A stretch of DNA of 64,000 nt from Pseudomonas koreensis. Its GTDB lineage: Bacteria; Pseudomonadota; Gammaproteobacteria; Pseudomonadales; Pseudomonadaceae. The translations under genes were made by a program, and so were the position numbers. The DNA is taken from the NCBI RefSeq assembly GCF_012986595.1, contig NZ_JAAQYM010000003.1:558001-622000 (forward strand), given 5' to 3'. The notes under the pieces were generated by a model. The model saw nothing but the letters and a program-made list of their open reading frames with translations, had not been told where the DNA came from and searched no databases. This document shows, piece after piece, positions 20,225 through 30,400 of the stretch; the stretch's first letter is position 1; the number at the start of each line of letters is the position of its first letter.

Positions 20225-20896
20225 ATGACCACTTCACTTGCCGACTGGAAAGGCGTTCCGTCGCCCACCAGCAAACTGCTCGAAGGTCGCTTCATCCGCC
20301 TGGAAAGACTCGACCCGGCACGCCATAGCGACGAGCTGTTCAACGCTCTCGAAGGCCCCGGCGCCGACCCGAAACTCTGGGACTATTTGCCCTATGGGCC
20401 GTTCCCGCAGCGCAGCGTTTTCAATGACTGGCTGAACAACCATGCCGCCAGCAGCGATCCGTATTTCTTCAGTGTGATCGACCGCGCCACGGGGCAGGTG
20501 CAGGGCATTCTGAGCCTGATGTCGATCGTCCCGGCTCAGGGCCGCATTGAGATTGGCCACGTCACCTTCGGCGCGCCGATGCAGCGCTCACCGAAAAGCA
20601 CCGAAGCGGTGTACCTGCTCGCCAAATACGCGTTCGCCTTGGGTTACCGGCGCCTGGAGTGGAAGTGCAACAACGGCAACGCGCGCTCCAAATATGCCGC
20701 CGAACGCTTGGGCTTCAGCTTCGAAGGCGTGTTCCGCCAGCACATGGTGGTCAAGGGCCAGAACCGCGACACCGCGTGGTTCTCGATTCTGGATTCGGAG
20801 TGGCCGGCGATTGCGGCGGGGTTCGAGCGGTGGCTGTCCGATGAAAATCAGACGCCCGACGGGCAGCTGAAAGGCTTGGTTGAATGCCGTCGTTAA
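20225..20896 (+). CDS. GNAT-family N-acetyltransferase, RimJ/RimL-like
   Basis: A 223-residue acetyltransferase of the larger RimJ/RimL-like class: LEGRFIRLERLDPARH near the N-terminus, IEIGHVTFGAPMQRSPKSTEAVYLL in the acetyl-CoA region, and the KCNNGNARSKYAAERLGFSFEGVFRQHM block typical of this class. It follows the previous gene by 12 bases with an AAGGAG ribosome site, making a PaiB-GNAT-GNAT operon. The target could be a small amine or a protein N-terminus. Confidence 0.87.
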   Translation: MTTSLADWKGVPSPTSKLLEGRFIRLERLDPARHSDELFNALEGPGADPKLWDYLPYGPFPQRSVFNDWLNNHAASSDPYFFSVIDRATGQVQGILSLMSIVPAQGRIEIGHVTFGAPMQRSPKSTEAVYLLAKYAFALGYRRLEWKCNNGNARSKYAAERLGFSFEGVFRQHMVVKGQNRDTAWFSILDSEWPAIAAGFERWLSDENQTPDGQLKGLVECRR

Positions 20897-20908
20897 ACCG
20901 TCAAAGCA

Positions 20909-20987
20909 AAAGATCGCTGCCTTTGGCAGCGCCTACAGGGTGAACATCAATCCCATGTAGGCGCTGCCGCAGGCTGTGATCTTTTGA
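20909..20987. repeat. Interspersed palindrome, family A, copy 3
   Basis: AAGATCGCTGCCTTTGGCAGCGCCTACA pairs with the right arm ending CTGTGATCTTTTGAT with several mismatches. It fills the convergent gap between the acetyltransferase and homocysteine methyltransferase genes and may end both transcripts. Confidence 0.8.
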
Positions 20988-20994
20988 TGGTTAT

Positions 20995-21930
20995 TTACAC
21001 CAGCTTCTGCGCCAGCACCGCAATGTGTTCCGGGCCGATGCCGCAGCAGCCGCCCAAATGGCTGGCGCCACGCCGCTGCCAGTCCTGCGCCCAATGCAGA
21101 TACCCCGGCGGATCCAGATCATCGCGCAGCGGATCAAGACCGTCGTTGGCGGTCGCCTCTTTGGGTTGCGGCGGAAACGCATTGGCATAGGCGCCGATGT
21201 GAATCTGCACACCCAGGCGTTCAAAGGTGTCGCGCGCCGCATCAATCGCCGCACCGATCACTTCCGGCTGGCTGCAGTTGAACAGCAGCGTCTCGACGCC
21301 CAACTCGGCTGCTACCGCCGCAGCTTCCGCCACGGGTTCACCGGAGCGCAGACGCGGCACCTCATCGGTGTCTTCGTCCTTCAGGGTAAACGACAGCCAG
21401 AACGGCTTGCCGTCCTTGGGCAGACCCGCGCGGATGGAACGCGCCTCGATGATCGAACTCTGGGTTTCCGCCAGCCACAGGTCGACGTGGGGTGCCAGGC
21501 CGTTCACCAGTGGCGCGAGCAACTCGTTCACCCGCGCCGCGTCGAACAGGTCCGGACGATAGGAACCGAACAGCGGCGGCAACGAACCGGCCACCCGCAC
21601 CGCTTTGCCCGAGGCCTGCACCGCACGCCGCGCCAACTCCCCGGCCAATCCCGCCAGCGCCGTACCTTCCGCGGCAAATCGTGCTTCGCCAATGTGAAAC
21701 GGCACCAGCGCATAACTGTTGCTGGTGATCACATTGGCGCCGCTGGCGATGTAGGCGACGTGCACCGCTTCAACCGCTGGCGGCGCCTCGATCAAGGCCA
21801 GCGCCGACCACTCGGGCTGACGAAACGGTGCGCCGGCGCGCTGCAACTCACGGCCCATGCCGCCATCCAGAATTACCGTGTTTGCTGTGCCCATATGCAA
21901 TTCGCTCATATGCTTATGAAAATAACTCAC
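20995..21930 (-). CDS. Homocysteine S-methyltransferase family protein
   Basis: Predicted zinc thiol-methyltransferase (MmuM/BHMT-like) that would transfer a methyl group from S-methylmethionine or a similar donor to homocysteine, giving methionine. The zinc cysteines are visible: LFNCSQPE near residue 230 and the paired SHLGGCCG near the C-terminus. LDGGMGRELQRAGAP near the N-terminus is the family start motif. The first ATG gives 311 aa; internal ATGs at 21909 and 21894 are possible starts, the last giving MGTANTVILDGG. It is divergent from an amino-acid ABC binding protein with 75 bases between, so a shared methyl-donor substrate is plausible. Confidence 0.88.
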   Translation of the reverse strand: MSYFHKHMSELHMGTANTVILDGGMGRELQRAGAPFRQPEWSALALIEAPPAVEAVHVAYIASGANVITSNSYALVPFHIGEARFAAEGTALAGLAGELARRAVQASGKAVRVAGSLPPLFGSYRPDLFDAARVNELLAPLVNGLAPHVDLWLAETQSSIIEARSIRAGLPKDGKPFWLSFTLKDEDTDEVPRLRSGEPVAEAAAVAAELGVETLLFNCSQPEVIGAAIDAARDTFERLGVQIHIGAYANAFPPQPKEATANDGLDPLRDDLDPPGYLHWAQDWQRRGASHLGGCCGIGPEHIAVLAQKLV

Positions 21931-22005
21931 TACCAGAGTAGTTCTTATAACTATTTAATACGCACCATCCGGTTAATAACAACCTCTTTTTTTCAGGTGT
22001 CGACT

Positions 22006-22827
22006 GTGAAACTTCAACCACTACTGGCCTTGGGCCTGACCGTTCTGGCCGCCTCCACCCAAGCCTTCGGTGGCGCCACACTTGATCGTGTCGAACAGAA
22101 AAAAGAACTGGTTGGCGTGCTGATGGAAAGCTATCCACCCTTCTCGTTCCTCAATGACCAGAACCAGCTCGACGGCTTCGATGTGGATGTCGCCAAAGCC
22201 GTGGCGGACAAACTCGGGGTCAAGCTGCGCCTGGAAACGCCGTCCTGGGATGTCATCGCCGCCGGCCGCTGGAGCGGGCGCTATGACATCTGCATCTGCT
22301 CCATGACCCCGAGCAAGGCCCGCGCCGAAGTGTTCGACTTCCCGGTGGAGTATTACGCCTCGCCGGCAGTGATCGTGGTCAACGCCAAGGATGATCGCAT
22401 CCACGGCGCCAAGGACCTGAGCGGCAAGAAAGTCGGCCTGACCAGCGCCTCCAGCTATGAAAGTTATCTGAACAAGAATCTGGTCATTGAAGGCGCCGAG
22501 GACACACGTCTGGAGTATCCGTTCGAGGACGTGCAGATCGCCCCGTACGATACTGACAACGTCGCCTTCCAGGACCTGGGCCTGGGCGCCGGGGTGCGCC
22601 TCGACGCCATTCTCACCAACCTGGTGACCGCGCAACCGCGCCTGAATCAGGACCAGCGCTTCAAACTGGCCGGCGCGCCGCTGTATTCGGAGCCGAACTC
22701 GGTGGCCATCGAAAAGGGTGACGCGCAGTGGGACGCCAAGGTGCGCGAGGTGTTTGCACAACTGAAACAGGACGGCACGCTGAGCAAGCTGTCGCAGAAA
22801 TGGATCGGCGCCGATATCAGCCAATGA
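22006..22827 (+). CDS. Amino-acid ABC transporter substrate-binding protein
   Basis: Periplasmic binding protein of the polar amino acid (family 3) type. The signal peptide KLQPLLALGLTVLAASTQAFG is followed by the usual ELVGVLMESYPPFSFLN and LDGFDVDVAKAVADKLGVK, then WDVIAAGRWSGRYDICICSMTP. Length 273 aa. I chose the GTG at 22006 because AGGTG lies six bases before it; a GTG at 21997 is in frame but lacks a ribosome site. The stop overlaps the permease start. The ligand cannot be deduced; the adjacent methyltransferase makes a sulphur amino acid a reasonable guess. Confidence 0.9.
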   Translation: MKLQPLLALGLTVLAASTQAFGGATLDRVEQKKELVGVLMESYPPFSFLNDQNQLDGFDVDVAKAVADKLGVKLRLETPSWDVIAAGRWSGRYDICICSMTPSKARAEVFDFPVEYYASPAVIVVNAKDDRIHGAKDLSGKKVGLTSASSYESYLNKNLVIEGAEDTRLEYPFEDVQIAPYDTDNVAFQDLGLGAGVRLDAILTNLVTAQPRLNQDQRFKLAGAPLYSEPNSVAIEKGDAQWDAKVREVFAQLKQDGTLSKLSQKWIGADISQ

Positions 22828-23660
22828 CTGCCTTCCCGACACCTCCACAGCCGCCGCAACCGGTGGTTGAATCACGCCTGCAACGGCTGTTCGGTTTCCG
22901 CACACGCCTGTACCTGACGTGGGCGGCGATGTTCAGCCTGTTCGCCGGTTTTTTCCTGAGCTTCGATCTGAAGCTGTCGATCATCCTCGACAAATTGCCG
23001 AACCTGCTCGGTGTGCACCTGGCGCCCAACGGCTTTCTGCAGGGCGCAGCGCTGACCCTGTTTCTCTGTGCCTGCGCCATCGTCGCTTCGTCATTGCTGG
23101 GCTTCATCACCGCCCTGGCACGCCTGTCAAAAAGCGCCGTGGCATTCGGCATCGCCAGTTTCTATACCTCGTTCTTTCGCGGCACGCCGCTGCTGATCCA
23201 GATCCTGTTGATCTACCTCGGCCTGCCGCAACTGGGCGTCGTGCCCGGTGCGGTGGTGGCCGGGATCATCGCCTTGTCGCTGAACTATGGCGCGTACCTC
23301 AGCGAGATCTTCCGCGCCGGCATCCTCGGCGTGCCTTATGGTCAGCGCGAAGCCTCACTGGCGCTGGGCATGCGCGAAAGCGTGATCTTCTGGCGCATCA
23401 CCCTGCCCCAGGCCATGCGCACCATCATCCCGCCGACCACCAACCAGTTCATCTCGATGCTCAAGGACTCGTCACTGATCTCGGTGATGGGCGTGTGGGA
23501 AGTGATGTTCCTGGCCCAGTCCTACGGGCGCTCGAGCTACCGCTACATCGAAATGCTGACCACCGCGGCGATCATTTACTGGCTGATGTCGATCGGTCTG
23601 GAATTGATCCAGGCGCGGATGGAGCGCCATTACGGCAAGGCCTACCTGCGCCGCAGCTGA
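22824..23660 (+). CDS. Amino-acid ABC transporter permease
   Basis: Inner-membrane permease of the HisM/GlnP class, 278 aa. It has a proline-rich cytoplasmic start, at least five hydrophobic helices, and the permease-ATPase contact loop GQREASLALGMRESVIFWRITLPQAMR near residue 172. It overlaps the binding-protein gene by four bases (ATGA). No ATPase gene follows; the next gene on the strand encodes an outer-membrane protein. The transporter must therefore borrow an ATPase encoded elsewhere. Confidence 0.92.
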   Translation: MTAFPTPPQPPQPVVESRLQRLFGFRTRLYLTWAAMFSLFAGFFLSFDLKLSIILDKLPNLLGVHLAPNGFLQGAALTLFLCACAIVASSLLGFITALARLSKSAVAFGIASFYTSFFRGTPLLIQILLIYLGLPQLGVVPGAVVAGIIALSLNYGAYLSEIFRAGILGVPYGQREASLALGMRESVIFWRITLPQAMRTIIPPTTNQFISMLKDSSLISVMGVWEVMFLAQSYGRSSYRYIEMLTTAAIIYWLMSIGLELIQARMERHYGKAYLRRS

Positions 23661-23903
23661 GTAGAGCCGCTGGCAAACGCACGCTGGCGTTCAACCGTTT
23701 CTGAGTGTTGAACAGCCGGCGGCGTCTGGATCTGCCGTAGGAAAAGGCTTGGTCAGGCTTGAGTAAAAACACCTGTCGCGGGTCTTGCCGTCATTTTCTA
23801 CGGGCAGGCTCGGACATCGCCTGCAAGGCTGCGAGACGCGGCCGACATCGGATTTTTTACGGCAAAAATAGAGTGGGGTCTCCTATCCAGTGAGGCCCGA
23901 TTC

Positions 23904-25475
23904 ATGCCCGGACACTACTCGCTTCGCCCCCTCCAACTCGCCGTGGCGATTGCGCTGGCAATCGGATGGAGCAATGTCGCCAGCGCACAACAGCCGGACA
24001 TCCCGGTCATCGAAAACGCAGTTGAAAGCAAACCGAAAAAGCCTCGGAAAAAAACACCAAAACCACCCACAGCGTCAGGCGACCTCCCGGCGACTAAAGA
24101 AGTGCTCAGCCAAAGCCCTGCAACCGCTATCGACCCGCCCGGCAACCTTGCACCGGACCAGGCGTTGTTCGGCGAAACGCTGGCGCAAACCTCCGCCAAC
24201 AGCAGAGACCAGCAGACACCCGATCAGGGCATGCCCTTTGAACCCTTGCGTGACAAACCTCTCGAGCATCTGGCAAGCAGCAAAAATGCTCAGGAACTCG
24301 CCAAAAGCCTGGTAAAAGATCCCGCCCCACCTCAGCAACCTCAGCAACCTCAGCAACCTCAGCAACCTCAGCAACCTCAGCAACCTCAGCAACCTCAGCA
24401 ACCTCAGCAACCTCAGCAACCGCAAGAGCCTGGGCCATCTAATCCGCCGGCGCAGCCCATTAGTCCTGCCGCGTTATCCAACACCGCCATCAGCGCCCTG
24501 CACGGCGCGAGCCCACCAGCGGCCAGCCTGGCACTCGAGCAGCTTGCCGCCGGCAGCAACGCCAACCTTGCCAAAGCCACCCTGAGCAGCGCCGCTCCGG
24601 TCAGCGCCAGCATGCTCTCGGCGATGCATCAACTGGACAATCGCAAAGGTGACGGTGCCGGTCGAGTCTGGCTGCAAGCACTGGGACATGGCGGCAAGGT
24701 CGATCGTGATTTCGACAGCGCGCTGAAACACGCCACTGAAGGCCTGATCCTGGGGGCCGACTGGCGCTTCGACGAGCAATGGCACTTCGGCCTGATCGGC
24801 GCGAAGTCGCAGACCCGACTGGATGCCCGGCAGTTCGATGGCGATCTCGACAGCTGGCACCTCGGCGCCTATGCCCTGCGTCAGGACGGGCCGTTCGCCC
24901 TGCGGTTGGGCGCGTCCTATGGCAGGCACGATGGCAGCGGCAAACGGCATGTCGCCTTCAGCGGTTTCAGCGACCGACTGCAGAGCAAGTACAACGCCAA
25001 TACCCAGCAGCTGTTTGCCGAAGTCGGCTACAACGTGGGCCGTGGCAACCTCAGCATCGAACCGTTCGCCGGTGTCGGGTATCAGCGCTACCAGCGTGAC
25101 GGTTATAGCGAGACAGGTGGCGATGCGGCGCTGAAAGTGGAGGGTCAGACACGCGCGAATCCGAGCAGCACCGTCGGCCTGCGCCTGGCGAAAACCAGTC
25201 ATTTGGCCAACGGCATGCAACTGACGCCGCGTCTCAGCGCCAGCGTGAAACACACCTACGGCGAACTCGACAGCGCAACACGTCAGCAACTGCTCAGGGG
25301 CGGCAAAAGCTTCGAGGTCACCGGTGCGCAGATGGACCGCAACCGCACGCTGCTGGATGCGGGTCTGGATCTGACCCTGTCCGCGCGCCATACCTTGGGC
25401 GTTGGCGTCACTGGCGAGGCCGGCAGCGACAGCCGTAGCTATGGCGTGATGGGCCAGTGGCGCCTGGCGTTCTGA
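23904..25475 (+). CDS. Autotransporter-like outer-membrane beta-barrel protein with PQQ repeat
   Basis: A 523-residue predicted outer-membrane protein. A signal peptide ends near SNVASAQQ. Residues about 30-140 are lysine- and proline-rich and low in complexity, then ten exact PQQ units (residues 143-172) form a spacer. Residues about 245-523 look like an autotransporter barrel: VWLQALGHGG, repeated amphipathic strands such as GLILGADWRFDEQWHFGLIGA, and a final aromatic residue (GQWRLAF), the usual signal for barrel insertion. There is no large passenger, so it may display only the short repeat region. The 243-base gap upstream shows no clear promoter to me. Confidence 0.82.
   Translation: MPGHYSLRPLQLAVAIALAIGWSNVASAQQPDIPVIENAVESKPKKPRKKTPKPPTASGDLPATKEVLSQSPATAIDPPGNLAPDQALFGETLAQTSANSRDQQTPDQGMPFEPLRDKPLEHLASSKNAQELAKSLVKDPAPPQQPQQPQQPQQPQQPQQPQQPQQPQQPQQPQEPGPSNPPAQPISPAALSNTAISALHGASPPAASLALEQLAAGSNANLAKATLSSAAPVSASMLSAMHQLDNRKGDGAGRVWLQALGHGGKVDRDFDSALKHATEGLILGADWRFDEQWHFGLIGAKSQTRLDARQFDGDLDSWHLGAYALRQDGPFALRLGASYGRHDGSGKRHVAFSGFSDRLQSKYNANTQQLFAEVGYNVGRGNLSIEPFAGVGYQRYQRDGYSETGGDAALKVEGQTRANPSSTVGLRLAKTSHLANGMQLTPRLSASVKHTYGELDSATRQQLLRGGKSFEVTGAQMDRNRTLLDAGLDLTLSARHTLGVGVTGEAGSDSRSYGVMGQWRLAF
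24330..24419 (+). repeat. Ten exact tandem copies of a 9-base unit (CCTCAGCAA)
   Basis: Ten perfect CCTCAGCAA units encode ten PQQ tripeptides inside the autotransporter-like gene, followed by one degenerate unit (CCGCAAGAG). Exact repetition at the DNA level, including codon choice, indicates recent slippage expansion. Confidence 0.97.
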
Positions 25476-25495
25476 CGCACTGAACACCAATCGTT

Positions 25496-25579
25496 GCAGG
25501 AGTGAGCCTGCTCGTAATAGCGGTAGATCAGTCGACCTCTGCACTGACCGATACTCTGCTATCGCGAGCAGGCTCACGC
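25496..25579. repeat. Interspersed palindrome, family B, copy 2
   Basis: The arms GTGAGCCTGCTCG (from 25502) and CGCGAGCAGGCTCAC (ending 25577) pair with flanking TAGCGG/CTGCTA matches. It lies in the convergent gap between the autotransporter-like gene and pycB. Confidence 0.8.
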
Positions 25580-25613
25580 ATGAAAAGGGTCTTGATGCAG
25601 GTAAATTGCAGGC

Positions 25614-25641
25614 GAAAAAAAAGGGGAGCACATGCCCCCCC
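25614..25641 (-). terminator. Probable terminator of the pycA-pycB operon
   Basis: Read on the minus strand, a G-rich/C-rich hairpin around GGGGGCATG-TGCTCCCC is followed directly by eight or more T residues (the A run at 25615-25622 on the plus strand). It lies about 40 bases after the pycB stop. Confidence 0.75.
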
Positions 25642-25673
25642 GAGGTTTAAACCGGTGAATCGCGGCGGTTATC

Positions 25674-27482
25674 TCAGCCTTCGATTTCGATCAGGATTTC
25701 GCCCGGGTTAACCCGGTCGCCCTTGGCAACATGAATGGCGGTGACCTTGCCGGCCACGGCGGCCTGGACTTCGGTTTCCATCTTCATCGCTTCGGTGATC
25801 AGCACAGCCTGGCCGGCCTTGACGGTGTCGCCTTCCTTGACCAGCACATCAACGATGTTGCCTGGCATGGTGGTGCTGACGTGGCCCGGGGCCGACGCTT
25901 GCTTGCGCTTGCTGCTGCCACCGCTGACAAATTCGTTGAGCGGTTCGAACACCACTTCTTCCGGCATGCCGTCGATAGACAGGTAGAAGTGACGCTTGCC
26001 TTCGGCCTTCACGCCGACACCGGTGATGTCGACGCGGTAGGTTTCGCCGTGAACATCGATGACGAACTCGGTCGGCACGCCTTCGCCGCCGGCCTTCGCC
26101 ACACCGCCGGCCTCAGGGATCGGCAACAGCACTTCCGGCACGAGGGTGCCGGCGGCACGCTCTTCGAGGAACTTGCGCCCGATGTCCGGGAACATGGCGA
26201 AGGTCAGCACGTCTTCTTCAGACTTGGCCAGTGCGCCGATGTCGGCCCGCAGCTTGGTCATTTCCGGCTTGAGCAGATCAGCCGGACGCACGTCGATGAC
26301 TTCTTCGCTGCCGATGGCCTGACGACGCAGCTTCTCGTTGACCACGCCCGGGGCCTTGCCGTAGCCGCCCTGCAGGTACAGTTTGACCTCGTTGGTGATG
26401 GTCTTGTAACGCTCGCCGGCCAGCACGTTGAAGAACGCCTGGGTGCCGACGATCTGCGACGTCGGGGTCACCAGCGGCGGGAAGCCGAGGTCTTCACGCA
26501 CACGGGGGATTTCCGCCAGCACTTCGGCCATGCGGTTGAGAGCACCCTGCTCTTTCAACTGGTTGGCGAGGTTGGAGATCATCCCGCCTGGCACCTGGTT
26601 GACTTGCACGCGGGTGTCGACGGCGGTGAATTCGCTTTCGAACTGGTGGTATTTCTTGCGCACGGCGTAGAAGTACAGACCGATTTCCTGCAGCAGTTCA
26701 AGGTCCAGACCGGTGTCGTATTCGGTGCCCTTGAGCGCAGCAACCATCGACTCGGTGCCCGGGTGGCTGGTGCCCGAAGCGAAGCTGGAGATCGCGGTGT
26801 CGATGTGGTCGGCGCCGTTTTCGATGGCTTTCAATTGGCACATCGCCGCCAGACCCGCCGTGTCATGCGAGTGGATGAACACCGGCAGCGACTGCTCGGC
26901 TTTCAACGCGCGGACCAGTTCGCCGGTGGCGTACGGCGTGAGCAGACCGGCCATGTCCTTGATCGCCACCGAGTCGCAACCCATGGCTTCCATTTGCTTG
27001 GCCTGCGCCACGAAGGCGTCGATGGTGTGCACCGGGCTGGTGGTGTAGGCGATGGTGCCTTGGGCGTGTTTGCCGGCCGCTTTCACCGCTTCGATCGCGA
27101 CGCGCAGGTTACGCACGTCGTTCATCGCATCGAAGATGCGGAATACGTCGATGCCGTTGACCGCAGCCTTGGCGACGAACGCTTTGACCACATCGTCGCT
27201 GTAGTGGCGGTAGCCGAGCAGGTTCTGCCCGCGCAGGAGCATTTGCAGACGCGTGTTAGGCAGCGCGGCGCGCAGTTGGCGCAGGCGCTCCCACGGGTCC
27301 TCTTTGAGAAAACGCACGCAGGCGTCGAACGTCGCACCGCCCCAGCATTCCAGCGACCAGTAGCCGACTTTGTCGAGCTTGTCGCAGATCGGCAGCATGT
27401 CTTCGGTGCGCATGCGGGTGGCGAGCAGCGATTGGTGAGCGTCGCGCAGGATGGTATCGGTTACGAAGATCTTCTTGCTCAT
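25674..27482 (-). CDS. pycB: Pyruvate carboxylase subunit B (carboxyltransferase and biotin carrier)
   Basis: Second subunit of the two-subunit acetyl-CoA-independent pyruvate carboxylase, making oxaloacetate from pyruvate. The N-terminal carboxyltransferase TIM barrel begins IFVTDTILRDAHQSLLATRMR, contains the pyruvate and metal site region MLLRGQNLLGYRHY and IHSHDTAGL, and is followed by the conserved carboxylase domain. The C-terminus is a biotinyl domain with EAMKMETEV, the biotinylated lysine being near residue 567. Length 602 aa. I chose the ATG at 27482 (MSKKIF). It starts 11 bases after pycA. Similar proteins are often annotated as oxaloacetate decarboxylase alpha (oadA); the pairing with a biotin carboxylase favours pyruvate carboxylase. 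Confidence 0.93.
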   Translation of the reverse strand: MSKKIFVTDTILRDAHQSLLATRMRTEDMLPICDKLDKVGYWSLECWGGATFDACVRFLKEDPWERLRQLRAALPNTRLQMLLRGQNLLGYRHYSDDVVKAFVAKAAVNGIDVFRIFDAMNDVRNLRVAIEAVKAAGKHAQGTIAYTTSPVHTIDAFVAQAKQMEAMGCDSVAIKDMAGLLTPYATGELVRALKAEQSLPVFIHSHDTAGLAAMCQLKAIENGADHIDTAISSFASGTSHPGTESMVAALKGTEYDTGLDLELLQEIGLYFYAVRKKYHQFESEFTAVDTRVQVNQVPGGMISNLANQLKEQGALNRMAEVLAEIPRVREDLGFPPLVTPTSQIVGTQAFFNVLAGERYKTITNEVKLYLQGGYGKAPGVVNEKLRRQAIGSEEVIDVRPADLLKPEMTKLRADIGALAKSEEDVLTFAMFPDIGRKFLEERAAGTLVPEVLLPIPEAGGVAKAGGEGVPTEFVIDVHGETYRVDITGVGVKAEGKRHFYLSIDGMPEEVVFEPLNEFVSGGSSKRKQASAPGHVSTTMPGNIVDVLVKEGDTVKAGQAVLITEAMKMETEVQAAVAGKVTAIHVAKGDRVNPGEILIEIEG

Positions 27483-27493
27483 TCTTATATTCC

Positions 27494-28909
<1,416 letters not shown>

Positions 28910-29099
28910 TTGGAGGTTCCCTTGAGCCGGTGGCACCACGACCTGCTAGACCCAGGTCGACGCGTGACTAAATGTTTCAATTTAGTCGCAGCCCCACACT
29001 AGCCCCCACAAGGGATTAACAAAAATGAATAAAAATTGGGTCAGGCATAAGTAAAGACTTATAGTTAAACCATCAGCCTGCCGTCAGAGCCTATAAGAA

Positions 29100-30062
29100 A
29101 TGCGTAAGTCCTTGATGCGTATGACATTACGTCAACTGCAGATCTTCAACGAAGTGTGTGATTTACGCTCTTACAGCCGCGCCGCCGATGAAATGTCTCT
29201 CACACAACCGGCCGTCAGCCTACAGATTCGTCAACTGGAAGAGCTGATCGGCCAGCCATTATTCGATTATGTCGGCAAAAAACTCTACATGACCGAGGCC
29301 GCCGAAGCCCTGCAGCGCGCCAGCCGGGACATCTTCGGCCGTCTGGAAAATCTCGACATGCAGCTGTCGGACATGCAGGGCTCGCTGCAAGGGCAATTGA
29401 AGCTGGCGGTGGAATCCAGCGCCAAATACTTCGTGCCGCACCTGTTCGCCGCCTTCAAGCGCCAGCACCCGGAAGTGAACCTGCAACTGACCGTGGTCAA
29501 CCGCGGCCAAGTGATTCGCCGCCTTTCGGACAACCGCGACGATCTGGTGATCATGTCGATGGTGCCGCAGGACATGGGCCTGGAATTTCTGCCGTTTTTG
29601 AACAATCCGATTGTCGCCGTGGCGCGCCCGGACCATCCGTTGGCGCACATGGGGCCGCTGCGCCTGCAGGATCTTGAGCCCTACACGTTGCTGATCCGCG
29701 AACCGGGTTCGGGCACGCGACTGGCCTGCGAGGAATACTTCAAGGAGAAGCGCGTGCACTTCACGCAGACCCAGGAGGTGGCGTCTGCCGAAGCCCAGCG
29801 CGAATGCGTGGCGGCGGGTCTGGGCCTGGCGCTGTTGACGCGCCACGCCCTGAACCTGGAGCTGGCGACCGGCGGCCTGGTCGAGCTGCCGGTCGAAGAG
29901 TTACCGCTGTTTCGCAGTTGGTGCCTGGTGCAAGCCAAGGCCAAACGGCTGTCACCGGTAGCGCACGCCTTCCTGGCGTTTATCCGCAGTGAGCGGGTGC
30001 AGATCAGCGCGCTGGTTGAGCGCTTCGACGGGAAGCTGCCGGTGCGGCTTGCCAGTAGTTGA
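29100..30062 (+). CDS. LysR-family transcriptional regulator (PycR-like position)
   Basis: A 320-residue LysR protein. The helix-turn-helix is RSYSRAADEMSLTQPAVSLQIRQLEELIGQPLFD (about residues 24-58), followed by the effector domain with SSAKYFVPHLFAAFKRQHPEV. It is divergent from pycA, the position of the regulator called PycR in P. aeruginosa, so control of the pyruvate carboxylase operon is likely by context. In-frame ATGs at 29115 and 29121 are alternative starts. Its last 59 bases overlap a small gene on the other strand. Confidence 0.9.
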   Translation: MRKSLMRMTLRQLQIFNEVCDLRSYSRAADEMSLTQPAVSLQIRQLEELIGQPLFDYVGKKLYMTEAAEALQRASRDIFGRLENLDMQLSDMQGSLQGQLKLAVESSAKYFVPHLFAAFKRQHPEVNLQLTVVNRGQVIRRLSDNRDDLVIMSMVPQDMGLEFLPFLNNPIVAVARPDHPLAHMGPLRLQDLEPYTLLIREPGSGTRLACEEYFKEKRVHFTQTQEVASAEAQRECVAAGLGLALLTRHALNLELATGGLVELPVEELPLFRSWCLVQAKAKRLSPVAHAFLAFIRSERVQISALVERFDGKLPVRLASS

Positions 30063-30216
30063 GTTCGATATCCTCGGGAAAATCGCTGATTTCGCTCTGA
30101 AGCTGACGGAGTTCGAAGCGATCTTCGATGGCGCGACGGAATTCCATGCGGCGCTGGTCTTCCTGTTGACGACGAGTTTTCGCGGCGCTGTTGCGTTCTT
30201 CGTAGGGCTGAGCCAT
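30004..30216 (-). CDS. Small conserved protein, PA3496-like
   Basis: A 70-residue hydrophilic, arginine- and glutamate-rich protein (MAQPYEERNSAAKTRRQQEDQ onwards) that resembles a small Pseudomonas family annotated as PA3496-type putative envelope integrity proteins. A good GGGAG ribosome site precedes the ATG. It has no signal peptide or membrane helix. The 3' end overlaps the 3' end of the LysR gene on the opposite strand by 59 bases, and the overlapping part encodes the less conserved-looking tail (PAASRRSAQPAR). The family name is from memory and is moderately certain. Confidence 0.68.
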   Translation of the reverse strand: MAQPYEERNSAAKTRRQQEDQRRMEFRRAIEDRFELRQLQSEISDFPEDIELNYWQAAPAASRRSAQPAR

Positions 30217-30320
30217 TTCGAGTCTCCCAAGGCGAGTACGGGAGTTTCACGATAGGCGCGAGGGATGACGGTTTGGCTGCTTCGGGGTTACAGACTGATG
30301 AAAGTTCACTTCGAAAAGCA

Positions 30321-30400
30321 AAGATCGCAGCCTTCGGCAGCTCCTACAGGGAAATGCATTCCAATGTAGGAGCTGCCGAAGGCTGCGATCTTTTGATCTT
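30321..30400. repeat. Interspersed palindrome, family A, copy 4
   Basis: Arms of 28 bases at 30321-30348 and 30365-30392 are reverse complements (AAGATCGCAGCCTTCGGCAG core), the cleanest copy with copy 1. It ends at the stop of the RpiR-family gene and may serve as its terminator. Confidence 0.88.

Noticed and set aside
24330..24419. Tandem repeat as CRISPR array
   Set aside because: Units are 9 bases, contiguous, without spacers and in frame within a gene.
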